From contig NZ_AUEH01000005.1 in assembly GCF_000425885.1 (NCBI RefSeq), positions 34,507-98,506 of the forward strand: DNA of 64,000 bases. Direction: 5' to 3'. The notes under the pieces were generated by a model. The model worked only from the letters and a program-made list of their open reading frames with translations. It had not been told where the DNA came from and did no database searches. The DNA comes from Schleiferilactobacillus harbinensis DSM 16991. GTDB lineage: Bacteria > Bacillota > Bacilli > Lactobacillales > Lactobacillaceae. The position numbers were made by a program, and so were the translations under genes. Every line of letters starts with the position of its first letter. Positions within the stretch are counted from its first letter, which is position 1. Shown here one piece after another: positions 43,568 through 52,778 of this stretch.

Positions 43568-44647
43568 CTAAATGATTTCCAGATGCAATTGTTCCTCAGA
43601 TACCCACGCCAGTTTCGCTTCCAACTTGAACAAAGTCAGCGAAATGACCGCTGGTACGGCCACACCCATGAGCAGATAGACCCAGAACATGCCCATGTTG
43701 GGGGAAGCCAAGGCAATTGGCGCAATCAAGGAGTTCAACCCCAAGCCGGCTAATTTATACGTAGCCTGGAAGTTAAAGACCATCGTCGCGATCGGGGCCG
43801 CCACCACCGCGGCCACCATCGGCGGAATTGCCAAACGCGGATTCGCTAGCAAATTGGCGAACTGCACTTTCGGCGTGATGATGCCCTGGGCAATGTTCGC
43901 GCCCAGATTGTTTCTGCGGAAAGACATGATCGTAAAGCCGACGAATTGTGCGGTGGTACCAATCAACGCTGCCCCGGAAGAGATCGGGTCGAGCATGATG
44001 GCTACCGCCAGTGCCGCCGATGATGCCGGGGTCATTAAGAAAATGGACCAGGCCAGAGAGACCAGCATTGATCCGACTAATGGATTGACTTGCATCGAGT
44101 TCGCAATGACTTTCGATAACCAGACCAGGGCCGGGGTAGTGACTGCGGCCAAGCCCAAGCCAACCACGGTGCCGATGAACGTGGCCGCCAAGGGGACCAG
44201 CATCATGTCCAATGGGGTCTTGCCGGTTAAGTAGTTACCAATCAAGACGGCCACTAAGCCCGCGGCAACGGCCGAAATCGGCTGACCGGTGGTCAATACG
44301 ATGCCGCCAGCGGCCTGGGGCAAGGCATGTCCCGTCGCGGTGATGCCATTCGTGGCAGATTGAGTGAAAAAGGCCGCGTTCGCCCCAATTGTCGAACTGA
44401 TCATGGCACTGAAAGTAACGAGCGTATTAGCTTTTAATGTGACGGCGATCGCCACACCAAAGGCTGGTCCGAGCAGGACCTGGGCAATCGCCCCAATTTG
44501 GTACAACGCGGTCCAATGAGTAAAATTGGCGATGGACTGCAACAACAGGCCAATCCCCAAACACACCAAAATGGCATTCGCCACTCCGGCTGATACCCGG
44601 TATACATAATCCATGGTCTTCGGTTTCGCTGCTGCTGATTCCTCCAT
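43568..44647 (-). CDS. PTS-like membrane IIC protein (PTS_EIIC_2 family)
   Basis: 359 aa with nine or ten hydrophobic segments. It starts MDYVYRVSAGVANAILVCLGIGLLLQS and contains HALPQAAGGIVLTTGQPISAVAAGLVAVLIG and SSAALAVAIMLDPISSGAALIGTTAQFVGF, matching the single-domain EIIC_2 family of lactobacilli. No IIA or IIB genes are nearby. Substrate unknown, and PTS function itself is unproven for this family. GGAGG precedes the ATG on the minus strand. Confidence 0.82.
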   Translation of the reverse strand: MEESAAAKPKTMDYVYRVSAGVANAILVCLGIGLLLQSIANFTHWTALYQIGAIAQVLLGPAFGVAIAVTLKANTLVTFSAMISSTIGANAAFFTQSATNGITATGHALPQAAGGIVLTTGQPISAVAAGLVAVLIGNYLTGKTPLDMMLVPLAATFIGTVVGLGLAAVTTPALVWLSKVIANSMQVNPLVGSMLVSLAWSIFLMTPASSAALAVAIMLDPISSGAALIGTTAQFVGFTIMSFRRNNLGANIAQGIITPKVQFANLLANPRLAIPPMVAAVVAAPIATMVFNFQATYKLAGLGLNSLIAPIALASPNMGMFWVYLLMGVAVPAVISLTLFKLEAKLAWVSEEQLHLEII

Positions 44648-44767
44648 CCAATCGCCTCCTAATAAGTGTTGATGAGAATTGTACTCGGGAATCTAGATAA
44701 CTGCAATACTATTTTTGAAAAATATTTGAAAAGTCCAATGAAAAGGAACTTTTCTGCCATCGACCGA

Positions 44768-44800
44768 TAAAAAAAGCCTGAACCCTGGGGTTCAGACTGA
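44768..44800 (-). terminator. Terminator of DUF2974 gene
   Basis: On the minus strand, AGTCTGAACCC-cag-GGTTCAGGCT is followed by a T-run of seven. Confidence 0.85.
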
Positions 44801-44812
44801 AAATTGATTATG

Positions 44813-45904
44813 TTAATGAACAGGCTTCTTGAATTCCGGCCGCAAGGCATGCCATAAACTCTCTGCTGCCTGCCGCCACTGCTGGCGGGTTGCCGGCGGT
44901 ACAGCTTGGACGGCGTGATGGATGACCCGCAGGTGCCGTACTGTGAACAAATCATGGGTGGTCCTGGCGTGGGTGGCATCCACCACAGTATACAGAGACG
45001 CCAGCACCGTGCCCCGTTCTTCCCGGGGGATGCTTTGCAGCCATTGGGTGACGGCTTCCTGGGTGTACTGCGACAGAAAATCCGTCTTGGGGCGACGGAC
45101 AAAATGCCGGCCGCGCACCTGCCAGGTGAACGGATCATGCTGCCATAGGGTGAACCCATCGCTGTCGACCACACTGAAATCCTGGTGCGGTTCCAGCAGC
45201 ATGCCAAAGATTGAGGCCTGGGGCACCAATTTGGTGATCCGCGGTGCCAGCAGTACATACCGCTCTTCCATCTCTGGATCAGGAAGGAAACCCGGTCCGT
45301 CAAAATTGAAGATGCGGACGATGTCTTCCCGGGCCGCCGGCGTACTATTCAGGGCGGCGTAAACCGCTAAGTTGCCGCCCTTGGAGTGACCGCCGAGATA
45401 ATATTGGCCGGGGAAGGCGGCCTGAATATCGCGCAGATAACGGGTGGCGGCCCGCTGCGAGGGCACGACCGGCAGGTAAGACATGTTTAAGTCTTCCTTC
45501 CAGCCGGCGATCGTCGAATTTGTCCCGCGAAAGGCAATATAGTACTGTTGCGGCGCAAGTTCCAGCGTCATTGCCGCAAACTGCTGGGCGGCCGCGGCAT
45601 CGAACTGTTCCCGGCACTGGTGCCACTGAACATCGCGGAAGCGGGGACTGGCGGTGAGCAGCCGCAGCAGCGCTAAGTAATGCGCCGGGACATAGGTGTG
45701 CGCCGTCATCTGCCGCTGCATCGCCGGATCAAGCGCTAAGTCGCCCAGCCGATGATACTTCGTTGTATACAGCCGGCTGAAATCCATGTACGACAGCACA
45801 GCACAAATCAAACCGTCCACTTCGTTGAACGGCTGCTGCGCAAATGGCTGGCCACCATATTGCGCTACATAATGGGCAAGATAATGACTGGCCACGACTG
45901 ACAC
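44813..45904 (-). CDS. DUF2974 lipase-like alpha/beta hydrolase
   Basis: 363 aa. The central YYLGGHSKGGNLAVYAAL motif contains the nucleophilic Ser of the GxSxGG elbow. It is preceded by YIAFRGTNSTIAGWKEDLNMSYL, a class-3-lipase-like strand. This pattern is typical of DUF2974/Mbeg1-like proteins of Firmicutes, probable cytosolic esterases. Asp and His candidates lie in the C-terminal half (DFSVVDSDGF and GRHFV). AGGAGG-like sequence precedes the start. It stands alone. Confidence 0.85.
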   Translation of the reverse strand: MSVVASHYLAHYVAQYGGQPFAQQPFNEVDGLICAVLSYMDFSRLYTTKYHRLGDLALDPAMQRQMTAHTYVPAHYLALLRLLTASPRFRDVQWHQCREQFDAAAAQQFAAMTLELAPQQYYIAFRGTNSTIAGWKEDLNMSYLPVVPSQRAATRYLRDIQAAFPGQYYLGGHSKGGNLAVYAALNSTPAAREDIVRIFNFDGPGFLPDPEMEERYVLLAPRITKLVPQASIFGMLLEPHQDFSVVDSDGFTLWQHDPFTWQVRGRHFVRRPKTDFLSQYTQEAVTQWLQSIPREERGTVLASLYTVVDATHARTTHDLFTVRHLRVIHHAVQAVPPATRQQWRQAAESLWHALRPEFKKPVH

Positions 45905-45941
45905 CTCCTTTGATCTTCGATTTTGGCACGATTGCGGAGAG

Positions 45942-45992
45942 AAAACAAGCCGCTTAAGACTGACGCAACGGTCGGTCTCAAGCGGCTTGGCG
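45942..45992 (-). terminator. Terminator of the uronide-utilisation operon
   Basis: Minus strand: AAGCCGCTTGAGAC and GTCTTAAGCGGCTT pair around a 10-12 nt loop, followed by GTTTTC. Confidence 0.85.
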
Positions 45993-46000
45993 GAACGGAA

Positions 46001-47131
46001 TTAATAGTTCACTGGTTCATCGCGCGGGACTGGTGCGTTGCCGTAAATAGCCTTCGCAGTCCAGTCCTTGGCTGGATCAGCCCAGAACGGATCGCTGACG
46101 GGCAAGCCCAGCGGCAGGAACACCGTATTGCACAGATACACACTGCCGTGATTGATGTAGCCCTCGCCCATGGTTGGCTGATTGCCGTAAAAACCGATAT
46201 TCAGCCAGCCGTTGGCATCGAACATATCCGTGGCGGTGATGGTCCGCTGGATCACAGCGGTCAGCGCTGCCCGCACTTGGCTGGGCGCGACGTTTTCCGG
46301 CAGGTTATGCTGCCAGGCCGCCTGGGCCAAGGCGTGGAATGCGCCAAAGCGATAGGTGATGGACCGGCCCAGTACCGGGAATGTACCTTCGGGGGAAATC
46401 ACTCGTTCCAGCGTGGCCGCATAGCGCGCGGCACGCTGGTAGACAACGTCCCGAATAGACCGGGTGTACGCGTCTGAATAATACGTCACCGCGTCCACCA
46501 GCAGCGGGTGAATGACATAACTGTTGTAGTAGTCCACGTGGACGTTTTGACCATCGCCGTAGATCCCGTCGCCGCGGTACCACTGCATCATCTTTTGCAG
46601 CAGCGTATCGATCTTTTGCTGGGAATAAGCTGGATCGTCCAGCTTCCAGCGCATGATTTCCACCAGCACGCTGAAGAGCACCCAGTTGGATTCATACGGC
46701 TTGATTTGGGCGGTCAGTTGCAGGGCGTACAGAAAATCATCCTGGACATCCTCCGGCATATCGTCGATCATCCGGTCCCCGCCGCGCAGAATGCCGTCCG
46801 CGAGGAACGCCATATCCACCAGCGGTTGATGGTCGCCGACGATGGGCATGTAATCTTGGGATTCAGGGCGCATGCCGTTGGCTAGGCCGCGGTAATAGAG
46901 ATCGAGGAACTCGGCTTGCACGGCCTTTTCGTTTTCTGGAATATCCGTTGCGCCCAGCCAAGGGCCTAAGCCGCAAATGGTGCGGCCGAACGCCTCCAGC
47001 AGGGCCGACGGTTTCAATGGTGGCGTCTCCGTTGGCAAATCGCTGTGCAGTGTCTCGTTCGCCAGACTATGCAGCACCGGCGATGCGATGCGCTGCATCG
47101 TGTCAAACCAATATGTTCGTTCATCAGTCAT
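46001..47131 (-). CDS. DUF2264-family protein
   Basis: 376 aa from the ATG at 47131. TYWFDTMQRIASPVLHSLA at the start, then LLEAFGRTICGLGPWL and FRWKLDDPAYSQQK-like helical repeats, are the DUF2264 pattern, probably an (alpha/alpha) toroid related to uronide or heparinase-like enzymes. It is the last gene of the unit with kduI and GH88, 13 nt after the GH88 stop. The role is inferred to be in uronic-acid-containing polysaccharide breakdown; no activity is established. Confidence 0.83.
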   Translation of the reverse strand: MTDERTYWFDTMQRIASPVLHSLANETLHSDLPTETPPLKPSALLEAFGRTICGLGPWLGATDIPENEKAVQAEFLDLYYRGLANGMRPESQDYMPIVGDHQPLVDMAFLADGILRGGDRMIDDMPEDVQDDFLYALQLTAQIKPYESNWVLFSVLVEIMRWKLDDPAYSQQKIDTLLQKMMQWYRGDGIYGDGQNVHVDYYNSYVIHPLLVDAVTYYSDAYTRSIRDVVYQRAARYAATLERVISPEGTFPVLGRSITYRFGAFHALAQAAWQHNLPENVAPSQVRAALTAVIQRTITATDMFDANGWLNIGFYGNQPTMGEGYINHGSVYLCNTVFLPLGLPVSDPFWADPAKDWTAKAIYGNAPVPRDEPVNY

Positions 47132-47144
47132 TCGAATCACCAGC

Positions 47145-48275
47145 CTACCAGATAAACAGAGCCTGCCCAGTGACCCGCAACAGAGCCTCCAGGTAGAAAT
47201 AGTCGCCGTAAATCATCGGGAATTCGTGGGTCGCATCATGATAGGCGGCCGTACCTTTCTCTAACAGAAAGTCCGTGCTGGTCTCAAAATGCGCCCGCTG
47301 CTCGGTCAACGCTTGGAGGAGACGCAACGCCGCCGCCCGATAGACGGCCGCATCGGCATCTTCGACATGCTGAGCCAATTCCAGCAGCCCGCAGGCCGAG
47401 ATCGCGCCAGCGGACGTGTCTTCCCAGTCATCAGGCTGAGCAAAGTCCACCGGCAGCAGGCCATCTGCCGGGATCCGGGAGATGACGTAGTTCGCCACTT
47501 GCTGACTGCTGGCTAAGAACGCCGGGTCGCCAGTGTGCCGGTAACTCAAGGCAAAACCGTACAGCGCCCACGCTTGGCCCCGGGTCCAGCTGGAGCCTTC
47601 GCCCAAGCCTTGACCGCCGGGGACGTCGATATACGCGCCGGTCTCTGGATCCAGATCCACCATGTGGTTAACGCTGCCGTCGGCCCGAAGCAAATACCGT
47701 GCCGCTGTTTGCGCGTGCTTCTCCGCCACAAACTTGAAGCGGGGATCGTGGGTCTCCCGACTGGCCCAATACAGCAAGGGCAGATTCATCATGCAGTCAA
47801 TGATGAACCGGCCGGCCATGTGACCGTCACCGTTGTCGTTCCAGGCCCGGATGAAGTTGCCAAGGGGATTGAAGCGGCCGGCCAAATTCTCGGCGGCCAG
47901 CAGACCTCGGTTGCGGGAGGCCTTGTTACCGGTCAGCGTATAGTCTGCCACCGCAGTCGGCAGCCATTTGAAGCCATTGTCGTGGTCCAAACGGTCTGCC
48001 TGCATCAAGTTGGCGTCCAGCTGCTGTTCCAGAGTTTCGGCGTTGTCCCGGTAAACCTGGGTGCCGGTGACATGGTAAAGCTGCCACATTAAGCCGCCCC
48101 AGAAACCGTTAGTCCACCACGTGGGATCCTTCGTACTCAAATCGATAAAACGGCCCTGGTCGTCAGTGGTGTAGGGCATGGCCCCGGCATTACGGGCGGC
48201 CACGGTGGGCATTTTGGCGATGATTTCAGCAATCGCGGTCGTGACCCAGACGGGTGCGCTTGTCTCTTCTGTCAT
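47145..48275 (-). CDS. Unsaturated glucuronyl hydrolase, GH88
   Basis: 376 aa, cytosolic (alpha/alpha)6 barrel. It removes 4,5-unsaturated uronic acid from oligosaccharides made by polysaccharide lyases by vinyl-ether hydration. The two catalytic Asp are visible: Asp99 in RLDHDNGFKW and Asp160 in IIDCMMNLPLLYWAS. GSSWTRGQAWALYGFALSY is the usual substrate-contact segment. 12 nt after kduI, so the freed unsaturated uronate (which converts to DKI) is passed straight to KduI. Confidence 0.92.
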   Translation of the reverse strand: MTEETSAPVWVTTAIAEIIAKMPTVAARNAGAMPYTTDDQGRFIDLSTKDPTWWTNGFWGGLMWQLYHVTGTQVYRDNAETLEQQLDANLMQADRLDHDNGFKWLPTAVADYTLTGNKASRNRGLLAAENLAGRFNPLGNFIRAWNDNGDGHMAGRFIIDCMMNLPLLYWASRETHDPRFKFVAEKHAQTAARYLLRADGSVNHMVDLDPETGAYIDVPGGQGLGEGSSWTRGQAWALYGFALSYRHTGDPAFLASSQQVANYVISRIPADGLLPVDFAQPDDWEDTSAGAISACGLLELAQHVEDADAAVYRAAALRLLQALTEQRAHFETSTDFLLEKGTAAYHDATHEFPMIYGDYFYLEALLRVTGQALFIW

Positions 48276-48287
48276 GGGAAAAATCTC

Positions 48288-49133
48288 CTACTTGAGTTCT
48301 TGCATGGGAATGGCATCCATGTCGTCATAAGTCTGGTTCTCGCCGCACATCGCCCAGATGAACGAATAGCTGCTCGTGCCGATCCCGCAGTGGATGGACC
48401 AGCTGGGGTTGACCACAGCCTGCTCCGGGCTCAACACAATATGCTTCGTTTCAGTCGGGGTACCCAGAATATGGAAGACCCGAGCATCAGGATCAGAGAA
48501 GTCGAAGTACATGTACGTCTCCATCCGGCGGGCATGGGTGTGCGCTGGCATCGTGTTCCAGCCGGACCCATCTTCCAAGACGGTGTAACCCATCTGCAGT
48601 TGGCAGGTATCCATTTGGCTGGCATCGATGTACTTGTAGATCGTCCGCTTGTTCATGTGGGCCTGATCGCCCATCGGCTTGGACAGGGCGTTGGCAAACG
48701 GCAGCTTCTTGTTCGGGTACGTCTTATGGGCCGGCGTTGATACGACGTAGAACTTAGCCGGCTTAGCGGCATCCTTCGACGCAAAGACTACGTGCTTGGT
48801 GCCCATGCCGACGTAGTAACCATCCTGCTTGACCATCTCTTCAGTTTGGCCGTCGATGGTGATCGTCCCTTCGCCGCCGATATTGATCACGCCGAGTTCC
48901 CGCCGCTGCAGGAAGAAGTCGACACCCAGACCTTTGTCCAGCTTGATCTCCAACGGTTCATCCGTCGGCGTCACGCCGCCAAAGATCATGCGGTCGTTGT
49001 AAGTGTAAGTGAGCAAAATGTTGCCGGGTTCGAATAACTTCGGCATCAAGAACTGCTCGCGCAGCTTATCGGTGTCGTAGTGGCGAATGTCCTCTGGACT
49101 GTGGGCATACTGGGTAACCATGTTGAAACTCAT
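48288..49133 (-). CDS. kduI: 5-dehydro-4-deoxy-D-glucuronate isomerase
   Basis: 281 aa cupin enzyme that converts 5-keto-4-deoxyuronate to 2,5-diketo-3-deoxygluconate. The Zn ligands are seen in MPAHTHARRMETYMYFDF (two His and a Glu) and SWSIHCGIGTSSYSFIWAM. First gene of a three-gene minus-strand unit with its own promoter. KduD, KdgK and KdgA, needed to complete the pathway, are not in the window. Confidence 0.95.
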   Translation of the reverse strand: MSFNMVTQYAHSPEDIRHYDTDKLREQFLMPKLFEPGNILLTYTYNDRMIFGGVTPTDEPLEIKLDKGLGVDFFLQRRELGVINIGGEGTITIDGQTEEMVKQDGYYVGMGTKHVVFASKDAAKPAKFYVVSTPAHKTYPNKKLPFANALSKPMGDQAHMNKRTIYKYIDASQMDTCQLQMGYTVLEDGSGWNTMPAHTHARRMETYMYFDFSDPDARVFHILGTPTETKHIVLSPEQAVVNPSWSIHCGIGTSSYSFIWAMCGENQTYDDMDAIPMQELK

Positions 49134-49159
49134 GAATAATCCGCTCCTTTAGATTTCTT

Positions 49160-49221
49160 AATAGGAAACTCTATTTCTTATACGTACAATCCGACTATAG
49201 CATGACTAGCCAGAAAAGCAA
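49160..49221 (-). promoter_or_regulatory. kduI promoter and small inverted repeat
   Basis: Minus-strand -35 TTGCTT (complement of 49216-49221) and -10 TATAGT (49194-49199) with a 16-bp spacer. Downstream, in the leader, AATAG-GAAACT-CTATT (49160-49175) is a perfect 5-bp inverted repeat that could be a regulator site. Confidence 0.55.
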
Positions 49222-49227
49222 CCGGAT

Positions 49228-50055
49228 TCATGCATTTCGGCCAAAGAATTGCAGGGCAGTCAACGCCGGAAATGGGGACGCAGGGTCCGCCCGATGCAGA
49301 TCATGGAACGTGACGGCGGTGGCGGTGTGTTCGGCAAAATCGAAGTATTGCGGTTCTCCGGTCTTGCGCAGGGTCAGGACCTCGTTTTGGCCATCAGAAA
49401 AAGTAAGGACGGCGGTGTCCCACCAGCTGTCGTGGGGGAAATCGGCCCGCAAGACGACCCCGACCCGATCGAGAATGACCGGCCGGCCCAGTTCCACGGT
49501 CAAAGCAGCGTGGGGATCCTGGTTGATACCCCAGGACAGGTAGGGGTATTCGCCGTGGAGATTGCTGGCCCAGACGCCGTCAATGGCGTTTTGAGCAAAG
49601 AAAGTCGCGTCGTTGCGGGTTTCCACGTTAGCGTGGGCATGGGGGAAGATACCGGTGGCTTGCGGCTGGTCGTGGGGATTCAAAGCCCAATCCCGGTAAG
49701 TGTCGGTCTCCTCCGGCCAGGCACGCCGGGCACTGAGGTAATGGCGCTGGGTCTTAAACGCCGCCTCGGGCCGGGCGTCCTGGGCATTTTGACTGAGATC
49801 GATTGGGTAATCCCAAATCGGGGTGGTCAAATAAACCAGGGTGGGCGCCAAGGTTTCGTCAAACTGCACCACGTAGTATCCGGGCACGCGATCCACTTGC
49901 AGGCGAATGATGTCGCCATCTGCATAGGTAAGGGCTTGGGTGGCTAAAAAGACACTGTCGCTGCCGGTGTTGTGCAGGTCCTTGGGCGCGTCATCGTAGT
50001 CGTTTTTACCCTGGCGGATTGCGCCTTGGGCGTTCAGAATCGTCAATTGCAGCAT
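49228..50055 (-). CDS. Uncharacterised protein with C-terminal discoidin-like domain
   Basis: 275 aa, no signal peptide. The N-terminal 100 residues look beta-rich and the C-terminal half reads like an F5/8-type-C fold (NAIDGVWASNLHGEYPYLSWGINQDPHAALTVELGRPVILDRVGVVLR, and a FHDLHRADPASPF loop). It lies between GH2 and kduI on the same strand, 29 nt after the GH2 stop. I recall similar proteins in lactobacillar uronide clusters without assigned function. It may be a cytosolic glycan-binding or isomerase-like accessory protein; this is inference. Confidence 0.65.
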   Translation of the reverse strand: MLQLTILNAQGAIRQGKNDYDDAPKDLHNTGSDSVFLATQALTYADGDIIRLQVDRVPGYYVVQFDETLAPTLVYLTTPIWDYPIDLSQNAQDARPEAAFKTQRHYLSARRAWPEETDTYRDWALNPHDQPQATGIFPHAHANVETRNDATFFAQNAIDGVWASNLHGEYPYLSWGINQDPHAALTVELGRPVILDRVGVVLRADFPHDSWWDTAVLTFSDGQNEVLTLRKTGEPQYFDFAEHTATAVTFHDLHRADPASPFPALTALQFFGRNA

Positions 50056-50084
50056 ACTTAACTAGATTCCTTTCTTCTTATATA

Positions 50085-52442
50085 CTATTGCAACGTCATC
50101 GTGACGGGAGCCAGGCCGTTGGTCTGACAGGTGACCGTGGTGCGAGCGGGGTCAGTACTGCGGACAAAAATGACCAAGTGCCCCGCCAGTGTCCGGCGAT
50201 AATCGGCGCTGTAGTCGGTCGTGTCCGCGAGATTGCCGTTCTCCAGCCCCAGCAGTGTGCCGCCGGTCACGGCAGCATGGATAATTTGTTCCGCTTCAGT
50301 GGGATGGCCGGCTTGGTCGAGCAGCGTGATTTCGATTTGGTAAACATCATCGTCAGCGGTTTGCGGGGCCAGGGGATCAGACCATACCGCCGCGTGCAGC
50401 TGAGCAGGAGCACCTACGGGGACCAGCGTATCGGTGACTTGCGCGCCTTGATACGTCCCGCGGACCAGCAGCGGCTCATTCTTGTAGGCGATGGTGGTTT
50501 CGTAATAGCCGTGTTTGGCATCGTAAACCGGCGCCGACAGCGGGGTAGTCCCCAGGGTCAGCTGCAAGTGCTGGCAGTTCGTGTAGAAGCGGACGGTAAT
50601 GACTGAACCAGGTACATAGTCCCACCGCCGATAAAGCGGTTCCCATGGATAGTGTAACGTACCTTGGGGAACGGTGACCATCTTTAATACGGGTGTTTTT
50701 GCCCACCAGCTTTGGCGTAAATAATAAGGTGTCTTAGGAAAGCCGGCCAGCGTGAGCAGTCCCGCGCCAGACCCGTGGATCGGCCAGCCCTGGGCCTCGC
50801 CGAGATAGTCGATACCGGTCCACAGAAACTGGCCGGCGACATACTCATGGTCAGTCACCGCTCGCCAGGCGGCATAGTCGTGACCGTTCTCGCTGCCGAT
50901 GAAGGGCTTCGTCGGGAAGCGTTCGTGATCCTGAGCGTAGAGGTGTTCCTTGTAGTTGTAGCCGACGACATCCAGTGCGTTGAGCAGACCAGTGCGGGCG
51001 GACAGTTCCGGGAAGGCGGCGGCTAAGGTTACCGGCCGGGTGTCGTCGTTGGCTTTAACGATCTTCGCCAATTCAGCCGCAATCACGCTCAACCGTCGGG
51101 TATCCGGTCGATCCGGATTATATTCCCGTTCGGCGGCCGGTTTATTAGCATCATTGTTGCCGGTCATTTCTTTAAACAAGGGATTGGCATACGGATCGTT
51201 GGGATAATCGACTTCATTGCCGATGCTCCAGGCAATGATAGACGGGTGATTGCGGTCCCGCTGGACCATGTTCGCCAGATCGGCCGCGTGCCAGTGGGGG
51301 AAGTCGTGGGCATAGCCGCCAAACTTCGGCGGATACACGTTGTGCCCCTGCCACCACTTGTTTTTCGGGTTCTCCCATTCATCGAAGGCCTCGTCGAAGA
51401 CCAAGAAGCCCAACTGGTCGCACAAATCATATAGCGCTGGCGTATGCGGGTTGTGACTCATCCGGATCGCGTTGGCCCCCATTTTCTTCAGCGCCAACAG
51501 CCGGCGTGTCCAAACGGAGGCCGGTACCGCCGTGCCCAGCACGCCAGCGTCTTCATGGAGGCACACACCTTTGATTTTCAGCGGCTGGCCGTTCAAGTGA
51601 AAGCCAGTATTCGGGTCAAACGCGGCATTGCGGATCCCGACAATTTGGGTGTACGTACTTTGCACATCACTGCTGTCACTGGTCAGCGTGGTCGTCAACC
51701 GATATAAATGGGGATGATCCACCGACCACAGGGCCGGTTGGGGCAGCACGGTACTGCTGGTGACGACTTTTTCTTCATTACTTTTGATCGTTTCTGTATG
51801 GGTCAATGACACTGTCTGGTCCGTATCAAGGCGAGTCAGTGTATCCGTGACGGTCACGAGGTGCGTATTTACTAAACGATTGCGGACCTGATGACGAATT
51901 TGCACCGTCGCCTGGTCTGCAGTGACCGCCGGGGTGGTGAAAGTTGTCCCGTAATCGGGGATCATCAGCGCTTGGTGAACTTCCAGATAAACGGGCCGAT
52001 TCAACCCGGTGCCATTGAACCAGCGGGAATCAGCCAGTTCCTGCCGCGTCAGCCGGACGGCGATGACCAGATCATCATCCGGGGCATCCGCCAAGAGATC
52101 CGTAATATCGAAGCTGAACTCCGCATACCCGGAAGGCCGGCCGCCCAAGTGATAGCCATTGACCCAGACGTCACTATTGCGGTAAGCCCCAGCAAATTTC
52201 AGGATCACCGTATCATGGTCTGAGCGGGATAACGCCGTCAGGGAGAAATGTCCCCGATACCAGCCCACGCCGCCGTTTAAGTAGCCGGTGCCGCTGGCGT
52301 TATGCCGATCAAAGGGTTCATGAACGCTCCAATCATGGGGCACACTGACCCGTTCCCAGTCAGTATCATCGAAGTCTTTTTGCCAGGTCGATTGGGCGTC
52401 AGTATGGCTGAAGCGCCACGTCCGTAATTGTATTTGTTCCAT
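50085..52442 (-). CDS. GH2 beta-glycosidase (beta-galactosidase/beta-glucuronidase type)
   Basis: 785 aa, intracellular. Jelly-roll N-domain (VPHDWSVHEPFDRHNASGTGYLNGGVGWYRGHF), immunoglobulin-like domain, then a TIM barrel with acid/base Glu410 in AWSIGNEVDYPN and nucleophile Glu518 in FIGSENGHDYAAW. The C-terminal part resembles the DUF4982/Ig region of bacterial beta-galactosidases. GGAGGAAAC precedes the ATG. First gene of the uronide cluster. Substrate (galactoside or glucuronide) not determinable; the KduI/GH88 partners favour pectin or rhamnogalacturonan oligosaccharides. Confidence 0.9.
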   Translation of the reverse strand: MEQIQLRTWRFSHTDAQSTWQKDFDDTDWERVSVPHDWSVHEPFDRHNASGTGYLNGGVGWYRGHFSLTALSRSDHDTVILKFAGAYRNSDVWVNGYHLGGRPSGYAEFSFDITDLLADAPDDDLVIAVRLTRQELADSRWFNGTGLNRPVYLEVHQALMIPDYGTTFTTPAVTADQATVQIRHQVRNRLVNTHLVTVTDTLTRLDTDQTVSLTHTETIKSNEEKVVTSSTVLPQPALWSVDHPHLYRLTTTLTSDSSDVQSTYTQIVGIRNAAFDPNTGFHLNGQPLKIKGVCLHEDAGVLGTAVPASVWTRRLLALKKMGANAIRMSHNPHTPALYDLCDQLGFLVFDEAFDEWENPKNKWWQGHNVYPPKFGGYAHDFPHWHAADLANMVQRDRNHPSIIAWSIGNEVDYPNDPYANPLFKEMTGNNDANKPAAEREYNPDRPDTRRLSVIAAELAKIVKANDDTRPVTLAAAFPELSARTGLLNALDVVGYNYKEHLYAQDHERFPTKPFIGSENGHDYAAWRAVTDHEYVAGQFLWTGIDYLGEAQGWPIHGSGAGLLTLAGFPKTPYYLRQSWWAKTPVLKMVTVPQGTLHYPWEPLYRRWDYVPGSVITVRFYTNCQHLQLTLGTTPLSAPVYDAKHGYYETTIAYKNEPLLVRGTYQGAQVTDTLVPVGAPAQLHAAVWSDPLAPQTADDDVYQIEITLLDQAGHPTEAEQIIHAAVTGGTLLGLENGNLADTTDYSADYRRTLAGHLVIFVRSTDPARTTVTCQTNGLAPVTMTLQ

Positions 52443-52465
52443 GGTTTCCTCCTATTGATTGCGCT

Positions 52466-52486
52466 TTCTAGAGCAACTATCTAGAA
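52466..52486 (-). repeat. Perfect 7-bp inverted repeat in GH2 leader
   Basis: TTCTAGA-GCAACTA-TCTAGAA, 14 nt upstream of the GH2 ribosome-binding site. Could be an operator or a leader hairpin. Confidence 0.7.
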
Positions 52487-52504
52487 TGTACGAGATTTAA
52501 CGGA

Positions 52505-52520
52505 AGTTGTCCAGATAATT
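52505..52520 (-). promoter_or_regulatory. AraR-type operator before GH2
   Basis: AGTTGTCCAGATAATT (plus strand) matches 14 of 16 positions of ANTTGTNCGNACAANT. It is 63 bp upstream of the GH2 start. Confidence 0.55.
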
Positions 52521-52628
52521 CCAGAAAATGTTTTAGTAAATTAACCGGAGAAGTTTTGTTGAAAGGGCTCACTTTACGAAAACTATAGATTATAGTACCA
52601 AATGTAAGCGAGAATAATAAGATGCTGC

Positions 52629-52682
52629 TAAGCAATTATCGTGCCAAAGCTTAAAACCGATGATAAGCAATTATCGCGCCAA
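52629..52682. repeat. Two 19-bp direct repeats in the divergent intergenic region
   Basis: TAAGCAATTATCGTGCCAA (52629-52647) and TAAGCAATTATCGCGCCAA (52664-52682) differ by one base and lie 35 bp apart. The second is embedded in GATAA-gcaa-TTATC. The 560-bp gap holding them (52443-53002) also contains AraR-type sites at 52505 and 52763, and no gene is seen in it. Confidence 0.75.
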
Positions 52683-52762
52683 CAGCTGTTAATAGACGGA
52701 ACCATCTGGAAAATGCTTTTAAGCCAGCTGCATTTGTTTTGCCCAAAAATAATATAGTGTCA

Positions 52763-52778
52763 ACTTGTCCGGCTAAAA
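52763..52778 (+). promoter_or_regulatory. Partial AraR-type operator before the ABC permease pseudogene
   Basis: ACTTGTCCGGCTAAAA matches 13 of 16 consensus positions. The left half-site is perfect and the right one is degraded, in keeping with the decayed gene downstream. Confidence 0.5.

Noticed and set aside
43568..44647. PTS IIC considered as part of the sugar-import network of the AraR regulon
   Set aside because: No AraR-type operator or cre was seen in front and no PTS partners are nearby, so a link to arabinose is unsupported.
52629..52682. Direct repeats considered as the beginning of a CRISPR array
   Set aside because: There are only two copies, 16-bp spacing between them, no cas genes, and the location is a divergent promoter region.
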